Positions 12,801 through 25,230 of a stretch of 64,000 bases of DNA are shown piece after piece (the first letter of the stretch is position 1; the number at the start of each line of letters is the position of its first letter). Origin of the DNA: Chinchilla lanigera (Eukaryota > Chordata > Mammalia > Rodentia > Chinchillidae); assembly GCF_000276665.1 (NCBI RefSeq), contig NW_004955417.1, positions 22,821,270 through 22,885,269 on the forward strand, read 5' to 3'. The notes beneath the pieces were generated by a model. That model saw nothing but the letters and a program-made list of their open reading frames with translations. It did no database searches and was not told where the DNA came from. A program made the translations under genes and the position numbers.

Positions 12801-13596
12801 ATACAGTGGCACAAAACTTGTCTCTCACAGTCTATTCCTCACAGACTTTTTCAGCCTAAAATTATAATTTATTAAAAACCAACCACATGGCCCCAAACTT
12901 GTCAATTAGCGGACCTAGCTATTTCTTCTAACAAGCAATACAACAAAGTTTCAGGACAAGAAATTTTAAATCCTCATTAAGAAGTCTAGAGTACAATTCA
13001 ACTGATTTGCTCAAAATAGTCTCTATTAGTTTCCTTAAAATATCATTATTTTAAAAATAAAGGGAAAGGTCCACTCCAGAAGTTCCTGAAAAGTCTCGCA
13101 CCCATCGTTGGCCAATCAAAGGCAAGGTCAGGAAGGACCTAATTCCTACCTGGCTTTCCTCCAGCTTTACAGCTTCTGGGAGGTAAGGCCCATGGCCTGA
13201 ACTCTCAAGTCAATCACCATCACAGAACAGCTATTACTGTAGGCGAATTTTATTCTCAAAGAAACTGTACTGCCACCAAATCTCCCCTAGCATATTCTGC
13301 AAAGTCAATATCTAGACTTTCACTTAATTCTGGCTTCTTTCACTGACTGATCTGTGAACTTGGCAGTTTTCATATTTGGTTAAGCCTGGATCACTTTTTC
13401 TAACACTGAACAAAGAAGTTAGTTATTGCCAAAATGTAAATTCAAAAAGCAGAAAGCTGCATTAGTCTTAAATTTAACACATTTTATGGCTCAACTGGGA
13501 TAAGGGTTCCATTTCATAACTGGCTGAGTCAAATAATAAGTGGGATTTAAATCACTGCTGTTAAATTTGATGTAAAAGAAATTTAAGTAACTTCAC

Positions 13597-13608
13597 GGGG
13601 GGGGGGGG
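13597..13608 (+). repeat. G12 homopolymer
   Basis: Twelve consecutive G in an otherwise AT-rich intron, prone to length error and G-quadruplex stacking. Confidence 0.95.
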
Positions 13609-13805
13609 TATTTTGCCCTTGACACATATGGGATTACTTACAATACTCCAATACACTTAATCAATATCACCTCTATAATAATTTTAGTTTGAAAGACATA
13701 TTTCATTATTAGTCTCTTACATCTAATGCTCACTGATGGTCCAACCAGTAACTGCTGGAGAAGGGAAAGGGAAATGTACTTTCAAAAAATTCAACAGAAT
13801 CACAC

Positions 13806-13930
13806 TTCTTTCGTCATGAAGATCTGTCACAAGAAAGTACATTGATACAACCAAATATACAATCACAATTTAATGTTAACTGACAAGGACGTTTACTGTA
13901 TATACTTCTATCAGTGATATACACATACAC
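13806..13930 (+). repeat. Local duplication, copy B
   Basis: Second copy of the 12681-12800 segment, with scattered substitutions and a 4-base gap after TATATACTTCT. It runs into a TA-rich microsatellite (13948-13971). Confidence 0.8.
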
Positions 13931-13947
13931 AATTATACATGTGTATA

Positions 13948-13971
13948 CGTGTATATATATATATATATATC
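13948..13971 (+). repeat. (TA)n microsatellite
   Basis: GTATATATAT... alternating TA array next to duplication copy B. Confidence 0.92.
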
Positions 13972-15340
13972 CACATGTAGCTAGAAAGTAATTTCTCTAA
14001 AGTAAAATAAGTGATAAAAAGGCTTGGCCAGAATAAAATTTATTTCCTCTCTCACACGAAAGAAAACAGTCCAGAAATGTTACGATCTACCTCCTTATAC
14101 ATTTTAATCGTACTATATTCAGAACACTGACCAGTGCTTACCGTCACACGATTTGACAACACTTGTACTACCACTTGTTTCTGCCCCCTTAGCAGAAGAC
14201 AGTACTTGCTGAAATAGTTCCCGGGCAATAAAAGAAAAAAACTGACAAAAAGTAACTGCGATTGTGGGAAAAGGTACTACTTGAAGCTGGAAGACAGGGA
14301 CAACATGAGAGTTTCTTTTCACTACCTCTTTTTGTCTTTTGATTTGTGAACTAAGAGCACGCATTATCTAGTAAAATCGTTTTGTTTCTTTAGTAGCTTT
14401 AACAGATTGAAAGAGCTTTTGTTTTCCATCATAAAAAGTGTGCTACAGAAAAGCCATAAGGTGACTGATGATTCACCTTTCTGTTCAAGAGTCCTTCAAA
14501 TTGAAAAAGATAATTTATTTCTGCATAAAGTGTAAAATGGGAAGATATTTTGGTTTTAATTTTTGTAAAGTCTATCAGTAAACCAAATTTGAAAATAGCG
14601 TTTACAAGCTTTCACTTGGAGGTTGAAAATAAAAGGTAAAGAAGACCTTAAGTATTAGGCAATAAGGTCTGACTTTATTCCGCGTGTGATGGTGATTTCA
14701 GAGGCACAGCTGTCCTGAGAAGACAATTTACTCAGGGGCCCTGTCTGTGAAGACTAAATACAAAACAGAGCCTGTCAGACCAGTTACATGAGGCATCTGC
14801 AGTGGCTGAAAAGGAGAACTACAGATGAAGAGTGTGCAAAACAGTCACAAACCAAAAATGAAGTGAGTGATCTTGGGAGAATCTAAGGGGAAACCTAAAG
14901 GAAAAACCAAAGACAAAACCAAAAGTTTGGGTGACTTAGGCACACAGTGGTATTACTAAGGGACACGATTTATTTACTGAAATAAGTCACTGCAATGAGC
15001 ATACTAACTGCACTACTGAATTAATTTTAAAAATGAAGACTTTAAGATTCTTAAAAAGTCCTAACGTTCAATTTTCAATGGCACCAAGAAATAGCACTGA
15101 ATTGTATACAACCATACTATATGGAAAAGCAGTGTAGCAGTGGGCTTAAAATGCATAAAACATGCAGAATTTCTAACCCATTAACTTCAACGAGAACACG
15201 GGATGAACACTGCAAAGATAAACTCCAAATCTGAATGGTACTACCCACTCACGTTATGGGCTTTAAAACTAATTCTTCTGTGATTTCTCCAAAACTTTCT
15301 TACAGTAGATGTATTAGTTGTTCTTTAAAAAATGTACTTT

Positions 15341-15487
15341 AAGCCTGGCATGGTGATGCACACCTGTAATCTCAGCGCTTGAGGGGCGAAGGCAGGAAGA
15401 CTGCCATGAGTTCAAGGCCAGCCTGGGCTAAATACGCAAATTCAAGGTCAACCTGCACTACAGAGTGAGACTGTGTCTCCAAAAAAC
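15341..15487 (+). mobile_element. B1-type SINE
   Basis: GCCTGGCATGGTGATGCACA ... GAGTTCAAGGCCAGCCTGGG, an internal near-repeat CAAATTCAAGGTCAACCTGC, and GAGACTGTGTCTCC. Shows the internal duplication typical of rodent B1. Confidence 0.88.
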
Positions 15488-16294
15488 AGAAAGAAGAAAT
15501 ATATATTAGCACACTCACAATGCCTCATTGTTAATCCTGTAGCACTTCTATTAAATGAAACTAGTTGGGAAAAGAGACAGAGGATGGTACAGGAAGTAGA
15601 GAGGAAAAATCTCTCATAACCATCAGGACACAGTGAACACCCCTACCATATAGAGACTACTTACTATGTGGGGAGAAAATAACATCTTAAAATTTCATGG
15701 CGAAACACAGCCAATGTTCAGACTCAAAGGGTTTAAAAAAATCAGACTCTAACTAATACTGAGTTACCCTATTTGTCTGAGTCCAGCTTTTTTTCTTATA
15801 TGTGTGGGCTCGGTACCAACGTTAACAAAAATACAGCGTACTACTCTGGCATATAACAAGTATCCATGTCAGCCCTTTCCCTTTCAATGAAATCAATGCC
15901 GTTTGCCATCAAACACATGGATATGTAAATCACATTGCACTCTGTTATTTAAACTTCACTGGATACAATCATTTTATAAAATGGCCTTCTAAAAGCAGTT
16001 TACAAATTTTCTTTAAATATAGCATCTCACAGTTTGCCAAATACAACGATATCAAAATGAATAGATTAAGTATTTTACAAAAACAAAATTATGAACCAAT
16101 TTTGAAGAGAAGGCAAATCAACTGAGTTTTTGTGTGCTAAAATCAAAAGCTTTCATTTCAGAAACTGTTTAAGAAATTGTCAATAAAGTAAAAGTGAGAA
16201 AATCGGATCATTGTTAAGAGATCCACATTCTGGAGAACACATTTCCAAATAAACACTGGATAATTCTGTAAACCCCTTATTATCTTAACATAAC

Positions 16295-16360
16295 CAAGTC
16301 ACACGATCTGTTTGTACCTGAGTTTCTTCATTTATAAAATGGGGACAATAATGGTCACTT
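16295..16360 (+). repeat. MIR fragment
   Basis: ACCTGAGTTTCTTCATTTATAAAATGGGGACAATAATGG region, sense MIR core. Confidence 0.65.
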
Positions 16361-17201
16361 AATCATGGTTCCGCTCACATTTTTCAGCTTTACTATGCTG
16401 TGAACACAATGAGAAAGAAGAGAAAGCAAGGGCACCCCAAACGTGGGATTCTGAGTTACCTTTCCATGGGTTAGTGACATGCAAAGGAGATATTCTATCA
16501 CAATGCTGAGCAGCAGCAGTGAGCCAGGCTCCCACTCAGAAAGCAAATATAATGAATGGCCCAGGGTACATATCGCTAGCTAGGATGTTTTGTAGATTGG
16601 CTGTATTAGATGTGATTTTGACTGGGCATAGTTTCCACTTACAATGGCTTTATAGAAAATAACCCTATTGTAGTAGGTCAAGAAGCACCTTTATAAAAGG
16701 AACATAGAACAGTATCCGCACATAACAATGAATATTTATATAGTCCTTAAAATGAACACAGCAGTGTGATAATGGAAGAATGAGTCAAAAATGGCAAGAC
16801 TGGATCTGAGTTCAAGGTCTAAGATTATTTGCTTTATATTGCTGAAAAGCCACTCAGCTTCTGTGAGTGTATGTATGTATACTCCAGATAATACTAACGC
16901 TTTCAGCTTCTGGAGCTACTGAAATATAGTAATATATATCAAACCCTTTTCTTCTATTATAAGTAAAAATATTTTCCTTCTCTAAGCAAATAAAACTAAG
17001 CAGTCAAGACATCAGACTGCATATTTAATTTGCACTCAAGCATGTACTTATTCTACAGTTAGAAATAACTTTTGTGAACTAGTCTTCATCCACAGTTAAT
17101 AAAAAGCTGGAAACCAATGGGGTAAGAGATAGATAATATTAACAACAACAGAAAATAACCAACTAGAAAGATAAACTACTCAAGGTACCTAAATTCAATG
17201 A

Positions 17202-17301
17202 NNNNNNNNNNNNNNNNNNNNNNNNNNNNNNNNNNNNNNNNNNNNNNNNNNNNNNNNNNNNNNNNNNNNNNNNNNNNNNNNNNNNNNNNNNNNNNNNNNN
17301 N
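17202..17301. other. Assembly gap (100 N)
   Basis: Exactly 100 N inside EIF3H intron 1, a conventional placeholder for a gap of unknown size. The true distance across it is therefore unknown. Confidence 0.99.
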
Positions 17302-18372
17302 GAGGATTCTTAGTACTACTGTCCACTACGGTTTAATAACATGTTATTAATAATAGCAAGCCATCAAAGCATAGGCAGACTATCAACGTTCTCTGACTAA
17401 AAAGACAGAAACGCATGTAATACATTTCAGAAGGTTTATAATTAAGATGGCTAAAATGTAAAGTTTTGATGGTTGAGTTTTAAATTTTCTGTCTGCAAAA
17501 TTTACATATACAAAAGAACTTATTCTCCACTGAAGCCAGAAAACAAGAGCCAAAACAAGACTTACAGAATTTTCTGTTGTTAAGCTACTAAAAAGCCGAA
17601 CTATATTCTACCTGAGGCTAAGATTTCAAACAAGAGTTCCCATTTCGTGGAATTTAATAAGCTGTTATCTACTCTACAATTGCACAAATTTTACGAAAAG
17701 ATTACTGTGATATAGGAATTAGTTCAACATAAGCCCTTTACAAATCTAAACTATTCATTCCAGTTCACAAAACAATTCCCCCAACATGCTCCCATAAGAT
17801 CTAGGTAACCACCATGCAAATAAGGCAGATATAACATCTACCCCTAAAGGGTTGAGAGGATCACATACAATTTGGCTAAAGGTTCCTGCACAGGGTCTTT
17901 CTTTTAAATACCAGGTGTTCAATTATTAACATTAGTGATTTTTCTTACGGAGATGAAAACAAGCCGAAGGCTAAACATGAGCAGTTTCCCATCCGCAACT
18001 GTGTGCTCTTTTCTCACCAACATTCCATGAATTTCTGGAAAGCATTTACTCGGTGTCCTCTCACGATTCACTTCCAAGAACACTTCCATAGAACAGGACT
18101 GCACCAATCTACTCCCAGTATCTGACTGACTTCCATGTGTCAGGCTCTGTTAGAGACACCTGGGAATAGTGCACAAAGCAAACCTCAAACAGGTCCTGTT
18201 CTCAGGAAACTGACATGCTAGTGTGAGGGGACCAAGAAGTGACCAGAACACAACAGAGTTTCAGGCAGTAACAAGGACCCAACTGACAGTACATGAACTG
18301 ACACCTGAGAAATGATAAAGTACAGTCACACCTTCATACTCAACTGCTTTGAAACTCAAAGACTTTGGTACT

Positions 18373-19227
18373 TGTGGTGGATTGACAACTGGTGGTCAAC
18401 TTGTAACAGCCAGCTGAACTGAACCTGCATGGTGCTGGGTGTGGGAGGCCCACCTAAGCGTTGTTGCCAGCAGCATAAAAGGCAGAACAGGAGAAGAGGA
18501 GACGCTGTTAGGGAGCTGTTGATTCTCCTGAGCTGGTGGTTCTCTTGAGGAGCTTGTCATAACTCAGCTGTTCTCATCATCGGAGGAGCTCGGGACCTTG
18601 TTGTTGCTGAGAATGGCTGCGGTTCATTTTGGGGGAGCTCTGGTCCTCACTTTGTGAGCATCACTTCCTGACTCCGGGGGGAGAAGCGGGGAGATGGTGC
18701 ACTGCTCAGTCTCCTGGAGAAGCCTGTCGCACTGGCTTCCCTGATATGGACTCGGCTATTATCATCGGAGGAGCTTGGGACCTCACTGTTGCTGAGGATG
18801 GCTGTGGTACCTTTCAGCAGAGCTCTGGTCCTTACCTTGAGTGTTGCTTCCTGGCTCCAGTGCAGATCCCTCAGCCTGCTAGCACAGATCCTTCATCCTG
18901 CTGGCAAAGACTTTCTAGATTCTACCACTGACCTTTGGGCCTTCCCAGTGCAAATCCACAAAACAGGCCTGCATGAGACACTGTCCTGAGCACTAGACCT
19001 CCAGGTGGAGTCCGGGGGGGGGCATTGCTATGGGTTCAGTCTTCAGCAGGACTCATGCAGGACACTGCCATAAGATCCAGGCCCTCAGCTGGATTCTTTT
19101 GCTCTTTAGTGTGTGGACAGATTTCCTGCACTCTTTGTATATGACTCTTTGGGTGACTATTATAAAATATCTTATAAATTAAGCATCCTGTATCGTATGA
19201 TGCCCCTTGCAAACCCTGACTACAACA
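18373..19227 (+). mobile_element. Solo endogenous-retrovirus LTR, ERVL-like (855 bp)
   Basis: Begins TGTGGTGG and ends CTACAACA, flanked by the perfect 5-bp direct repeat GTACT (18368-18372 and 19228-19232). No internal retroviral genes are present, so it is a solo LTR left by recombination. A TATA-like CATAAAAGG lies at about 18474-18483. The U3/R part holds two imperfect tandem units (about 18547-18675 and 18717-18858), each with CATCGGAGGAGCT and GAGCTCTGGTCCT. A 5-bp duplication fits class III (ERVL) integrases. Orientation was chosen from the position of the TATA-like box. The short open frames inside (for example 18629-18931) are not genes. Confidence 0.85.
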
Positions 19228-19925
19228 GTACTCCACTCACTTGACATGGGAATTTTGTCCCAGTACTCCTCATTTGGTTCTCAATGCACAAGCCTGTCCG
19301 TATCAATTGCCAGTGACCTGTTACCCTTCCAGCCAAAAACACTTTGACACAATATGGTAATCATCATGCCTTACAACAAATTAAGGTCAAGTGCCACGGT
19401 ATATATCTAACTCTGGCTTTTCCACTGATTGATCACATACTCTACCTTATTTACAAAACTGCAGGAAGGAAATAGTTAACAAGTTACTGGTACATTAACA
19501 ATCAAAAAAGATAACCTTCTTACAAAAGGTAGAAAGTTTTAGAGGCCATGGGTGTTCTGACATTGAAACAATGCAGGACATAAATGTTTATACCCTAACC
19601 TTTAAAAAGGTTATCATCATTAGGAGAAAAGGAAAATACATGAACAGTAAAATGTTAACATGTCTGATCATATGCCAAGATGAATGATACAAGCTATTAC
19701 CATAAGAAGCTCAGAGAAGTCAAATGTGGATCATCACAGTGCAGTGTTGTTATAAATAACTTGCCTCAGTACATCAGAAGGAGGCTGGGAATTTGAAACT
19801 TTTCTGCCTGTGTTTCTAACAAGCTCTCCAGTGAGGCCAATGCTGCTCTGCATCTTCCTGGTTTGGGGGCTGTATTTGGAGTAGCAAAGATGTAATGAAT
19901 ACAAGGGCTAAGATTCAAACTGTTT

Positions 19926-20047
19926 TGCAGCATGGTGGTGCACTCCTGTAATCCCAGCACTCAGGGGGCTGAAGCAAGAGGACTGCTGTGAGTTCAAGGC
20001 TAGTCTGAACCACACAGCGAGACTCTGTCTAAAAAAAAAAAAAAAAA
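19926..20047 (+). mobile_element. B1-type SINE
   Basis: GCAGCATGGTGGTGCACTCC ... GCGAGACTCTGTCTA followed by a 17-base A run. Lacks the internal duplication unit. Confidence 0.85.
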
Positions 20048-20255
20048 GATTCTAACTGTTCTTGAGAACAAAGTGGGTTTTACATAAAAAGCTCAACAAG
20101 AATTAATTTCATCTTGTCTAGGAACAATGAGATCACTCAATTAGAAGATCTACTGTTCCATTCCACAGGCTATACAAACCCAGACTCTTGCAGGGGACAG
20201 TAAGACACTCCTACTAGAATGGATAATTGTGGGAGACACCTCATTTACTGGACTG

Positions 20256-20306
20256 GCAAAAAAAGACATCTAGCAAAAAAAGACATCTGGCAAAAAAAGG
20301 CATTTA
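20256..20306 (+). repeat. 17-bp tandem repeat, three units
   Basis: Unit GCAAAAAAAGACATCTA repeated three times, the last degenerate (GGCATTTA). Confidence 0.9.
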
Positions 20307-21568
20307 CTAAAAGTAAAAGACACATAGGGCTATGGGCCCCATACACTATTGGGGATAAACGTTAAGTGGTATAACTACTTAGAAAAATAATTTGCCGTTA
20401 CTCAATAAAACTGACAAGTAACATCCCTGATTTACTATATATCTATCTCAAAACTCACGACATGGGAGACTGTACACTATGACTTCATCTTTCATTCATA
20501 TGTATTCACATTAACAGACAGAACTGAACTAGGAATTGTCTATGAGGTGAAACTATAAAGAAAGCATCAAAACAAAGCACATGACAGTGATTCACAAAGC
20601 AACAAAAGGGATGAAAAAAATGAGCTTCAAAGATACTTTTAATGTCTATTTTCCAAGTTAGATGATGGGTAACAATATTTACTTTGCAGTTATTTAAGTT
20701 ACATAAAACAGACACTATTTTGCCTGAGTGATATTTTAATAGCATTTACAGTTCTTTGTTCATGGCACAATAGACCTTTTTGAACATATAATTCAGGGAA
20801 CTGGTGGCGGCAGATTCTAAAAGCAGTAGAGTTTAGTAAATAATGAAAAGCTAAAAACATAACTCTTTAACTGACTTCAAAAGAAAAATGAGGGCTAAGA
20901 CTAGAACACAGTTGTGGAGCTGAGAGAGAGCTGAAATCTTTACTATGGAAGCACATGAATACCCTGATGCTCAGGGAAAAGAAGCGTTCCAAACACAGAA
21001 GCACTGATGGCTACGGTGAAAGCAGGGAAGGAAGAGCAGAGTGACAGAAGAAAAATTGGTTTTAGCCACTGTTTATGTGCCAAGAACAAATATGATCATG
21101 CATCAGCTTAAAGATAGCATGAAATTAATCTCTGGATTCATCCATGCCTAGTCATGGCTGACAATGGCTATGCGGATAGGGACTGTATATCTTACCTGCC
21201 AGCCTACGATAGCTAATCCATAAATTATCTATTAAATGAGTCAAGAACAGAACACATGTGAAGTATACAAATTCAAATGAAACTATACAGACTGAGCAAC
21301 TACAACACAAAGTTTAGTCTACTAAGCCACATTTTTTTAATTCAACACGTGGCAATGACAGAAAGGAATTTCACACAGAAAGAACTTCATGAACAAAAGC
21401 AAGATAACAAAACTGTGTGGGATTTATTAAAGAAAAGGCCAAATAGTTCTGTGTGGCTAGAAAGTACAGTTCCTACGAAGCTTGTAATGAGTAGAAAATA
21501 AGTTAGAACACAAAGGCAAGAACTAAGAACATCTTGGTGGGCTTTGAAGTGATTTGAAAAAAATCAGA

Positions 21569-21724
21569 GGCCGGGCGTGGTGGTGCACACCACGTAATCC
21601 CAGCACTTGGGAGGCTGAGGCAGGACTGATGTGAGTCTGAGACCAGCGTGGGCTACATTGTGGGTTCAAGGTCAATGCGGACTACATAGCAAGACCCTGT
21701 CTCAAAAAAACAAACAAAACAAAG
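21569..21724 (+). mobile_element. B1-type SINE
   Basis: GGCCGGGCGTGGTGGTGCAC ... two GTTCAAGG-type units ... CAAGACCCTGTCTCAAAAA, ACAA-rich tail. Well preserved. Confidence 0.9.
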
Positions 21725-23939
21725 CATCACTGGACACATCTAATGAAAGAAGTTATTTTAAGTGAGTGTCTGAATAAAAGTATGAAGTGAAAAAAGCTAA
21801 GAAATAATGCTCAAGGTATCACCAAAATTATATAAGAATATATCAGGACACGAACTAGGAGTTGCACAAAAATAAAACAAAATCATGTTTTCATTCACTT
21901 TATGCCAGTTAGCAGGCTCTACACTACACTAGAGCCACAACAAGTGAAAATCATTTTCCCTGCCCCAGAAATGTATGTGCTGGTAAGGAAGACAAATAAA
22001 AAGCAAACATGCCAGCTACAGGCTGTGGAAGACGAAGGGAACAGAGTGGTGAAGAGGCTACTTTGCCAAGTGCTCTGGGCAAGGTTTTTTTTGAGATAGA
22101 GCAACTGAAGCTGAGAACAAAGAATCAAAAGTAGCCACCGAAGGGGAAGAAGTACCTTAAGAAGTAATTCAGGTGGAGAAAACACAGAAGTATTGTGATG
22201 CAGCCTAGAAAAAAATGTAGAGTTTAGAGAAAAAGAGCACAATATCCTGAAGGCATGATGGGAAGCTGAGATTTCATTCAAAGTAGATAAGGTTGGTGGC
22301 ATATAAATAGAGCAAAGCAGGTAGATTTAATAAATTGTGGCAGCTGGATCAGTAGGATTTGTGTTGAGGGTAGAAAGAAAACAAAGTTAGGTTAATATCT
22401 AGGGTTTCTAACTTTGTTCAAGCAGGTAGCAGTCCCATTTACAAAGATGAGAGACTGAGAACAGCACCAAGGAGATAAAAGTTCAACTAACTTGTTCAAG
22501 GTTGTGATAACTGCTCCATTAACAATCTGAATCCAGGGCCAGGGGTGAACTCAGGAGTAAAATGCACATTTAATTCACAGGCGAACCTGGGTTCAATACC
22601 CTCTAGCTTCCCTTCCCCTAAAAGATGTTGACTCCAGGTCTTCAGCATTGTCCCAGCCACTATGTAACACTGCACCCCTAAGTACACAGTTAATCAAGAC
22701 AGGAAAAAAGTAAATGAGAGTACAGTGTAAGGAGTTTTTAAAAATTGTGTCTGGACACATCCAATGTGGCATCTCCACAGGATATCCACATGGAGACATT
22801 ATAAAAGAATAAGTCTTGATTATTGCATGTAAAGAAAAATCAATTAAGATGTTATAGAATAACTGGCAGTACCTGCAACTAGCACAGTAAATAAGATAGC
22901 AGAAGTATAAAAAAATTTAAATTTTTTATGTAAATTATGGTATCTGGGAAATATTCATGACTAAAATATGAGAAATCGAGAATTTTTTTTAAAGCCTACA
23001 ATTATATCATAATCTAGCTGCCTAAAACTGTTTCAGTGTCAGACAGGTATCTGCAGAGAGGGCAAGAGAAGTCATTAAAAACTGATCTTAATAATACTTA
23101 ACTGGTGGGGAACAAAAGCAGAGGAACACATAAATGAGTAAGAGATGCTCACTGAGCTCTTCATAAATCTACAATAACCCAGAAGGCCTTCACTTGCCCT
23201 TTTAAGGACAGGGGTCACTAGTAAGCTTCTGATTTCCTAGGTAAGCTGGTAATAAAAAAAAGTCCTTTTAAGGTGGTACACAGGAGCACTGACTTAAGTT
23301 TATAAATCCACCTCTTGTGAAAAGGATTAATCAGTTGATTAGCACTCATCAATTCTGAGAGTTGATATAAATAGTAATTCATGAAACCATGAAATAGAAA
23401 AAAAGTAAGTCTATCAGCCAACCCAAACCCGCTACCTGTCTGTGAAACATCCCTGTTACTAGTGTACTTTTATCACTATCCCACTTTAGACAGTGCTTCA
23501 CTCTTAGAAGAATGTCATAAAACACTCATTGAATAAATTACCTCCATCAGATAGATTTATGCCACCTATCTGTTGCCTTCTTCAACTCTAATTCAAAGAG
23601 TGGCTGTGTGACAGAAACAATTCAATAAGAAAGAGGTTCCTATGAGATGACTTGAACATTTTCTCAAATGCATACAGAGTCCTTATACTTAAGTATAATT
23701 CAAGTCTACCTATCAACTCTTTTAATGTCTAAAGATACGTCATTTATTCTTGAACACACCTGTCTCCAATGAGCCAGTGAAAGCCAAAAGTAGTAGTAGG
23801 AAAGTAATACAAATGGATAGAACAAAGCATTCCCAAGTTAATCTCTTCCTACATTTTTCAAACTGCCATTGTAGACTTGTGGACATTAAACTCAACAATA
23901 ACTACAAATAGTAATGACTACTACAGGTCAACACATAAA

Positions 23940-24070
23940 TCATTTCCTTTACTTCAAACAATAACTGCGGCATAAACACTTCTCTCCACTTGACAAATGA
24001 GGAAAACACAGCTTAGAAAAGCTAAAGTCACAGAGCTGGTAAGTGGCAGAGCTGAAAAAGACTGAGCCCT
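23940..24070 (-). repeat. MIR fragment
   Basis: Antisense MIR: TGACAAATGAGGAAAACAC, AGTCACAGAGCTGGTAAGTG, GCAGAGCTGAAAAAGACTG. Confidence 0.75.
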
Positions 24071-24917
24071 TAAACACCACGTTATTTTTTTTATCCACTT
24101 TATGTGTGCTTAACAAACTCAATTGTATCTGGATTGAAATTACCCCGTTTCCACCTAAACGTAATTCCCTACAATTTTCACATGAACTTGAAACAAATGT
24201 CTTTATTACAAATGTCTAAGGTCTGTATTAACAGTAAGTAAAAAAAATGTAAGTAAAGGACGTAAATGTGAGAAGACCCACAAATGCATTTTGATTAGGA
24301 ACACAACAGACCATCGCTCCCGAGCTGCCTCTTTCCTGCTCAGACCATTCCATTTCCCAGGCTTTCCACACATGTCCTAGTTCATCCACCCTAACCACAG
24401 AGAACATGGCTATTCCCTACCGCGCTTTTCATGTGGTTCAGCATGAACAATTTTGCGGTTGCAGGTAAAGCTCTGAACGCCAGGCTCAAAAGAGTGTCTA
24501 CATAGGAAACCTCTTGAGAAGCTACAGATGTCAAAAGTCCGGCAAGAAAGCACTGCTATGGCCCTTACTCTCCCTCCCCAGAACTTCAAACGAAACAGTA
24601 AATCCTCCTGCATACCACGGGCAACGGCCTGCTCTTTCCTCAATCTCTCTGGCATCTCAAAGCAAGACCCCAAGCCCCTGTCACTCTCCGCCTCGGTTCA
24701 CTTTCTCAGCCCCGCCCCCGCCGGCCTCAGTCAGAAGACAGAGACCGCTGCGGTGTCTCTCCAGCGAACAGTGACGATGAAAGCGAAGGGCACTCGGGGA
24801 AATCCCAGGGCCAGCCTCCCCAGCCCCAGAGCAAGCTCAGCCGGGAAGAGCTTCTGGCGGGGCCGGGCGAGGAGCCGCGCTCCCCACGTGGGCCTGCGCA
24901 CGCGGAACTCCACTCAC

Positions 24918-25049
24918 CAAGCCATCTATCTGCACTTGCTTCACGGCCGAATCTGCAGAGCCGCCTTTTCCTTTGCCTTTCCCCACCGCGCCGGAGGTAG
25001 AGCTGGAAGAGGCGGCGGTAGAGCCTGAACCTTCCTTGCGGGACGCCAT
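24918..25049 (-). CDS. EIF3H: EIF3H exon 1 (coding part), eIF3 subunit h
   Basis: Encodes residues 1-44 of eukaryotic translation initiation factor 3 subunit h, a non-catalytic MPN-domain subunit of the cytoplasmic eIF3 complex that helps recruit mRNA and initiator tRNA to the 40S subunit. The translation starts [10 protein letters not shown], runs through a Ser/Thr-rich stretch (residues 8-20) and a Gly/Lys stretch (23-30), and ends QVQIDGL, nearly identical to the human N-terminus as I know it. The ATG (25049-25047) sits in an AAGATGGCGTC context, a strong start. The exon ends at a consensus donor (TTG then GTGAGT, 24917-24912) after a whole codon, so intron 1 is phase 0. The exon lies inside a CpG-rich promoter. 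Several overlapping long open frames here come only from high GC content. Confidence 0.97.
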
Positions 25050-25230
25050 CTTTCCAGCCGGACAGGAAGAAAGAAAAACGTGAGTTGCCGGAAGCGGAAG
25101 TATGAGCGCTCCGTGACGTCCTTAGCAGTTGACGGGGCGGAGCCGGGAAGAACGACCAGGGTGGGGCTACACCTCCCTTTTTCGGTTCCGCCCCTTCTTC
25201 GGGCGGGAGACTTGGCGCATGCGCACTTTT
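25050..25230 (-). promoter_or_regulatory. EIF3H: EIF3H 5' UTR and core promoter (CpG island)
   Basis: Read on the minus strand, a pyrimidine run of 15 bases (25078-25064, TTTTTCTTTCTTCCT) lies just upstream of the AUG, the arrangement of a 5'TOP leader used by many translation-machinery mRNAs. Motifs in order away from the gene: YY1-type AAGATGGC overlapping the start codon; two adjacent ETS cores (GGAAGCGGAAG, 25091-25101, on the plus strand); a CRE-like TGACGTC (25114-25120); a GC box GGGGCGG (25134-25140); and an NRF1-like palindrome GCGCATGCGC (25215-25224). There is no TATA box. The CpG-rich zone extends from about 24.7 to 25.25 kb. The transcription start is inferred, probably at the pyrimidine tract. 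Confidence 0.8.

Larger units (their letters stand above)
3492..24917 (-). other. EIF3H: EIF3H intron 1 (21.4 kb)
   Basis: Phase-0 intron between exons 1 and 2, with GT-AG ends. It contains the 100-N gap at 17202-17301, ID and B1 SINEs, MIR fragments, a solo ERV LTR (18373-19227), a duplicated segment (12681-12800 and 13806-13930) and microsatellites. Stretches such as 3.5-4.8, 9.5-11.3, 14.0-15.3, 15.5-18.3 and 22.0-23.9 kb are AT-rich unique intronic DNA in which I see no gene, RNA gene or clear repeat beyond those listed. Confidence 0.93.
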
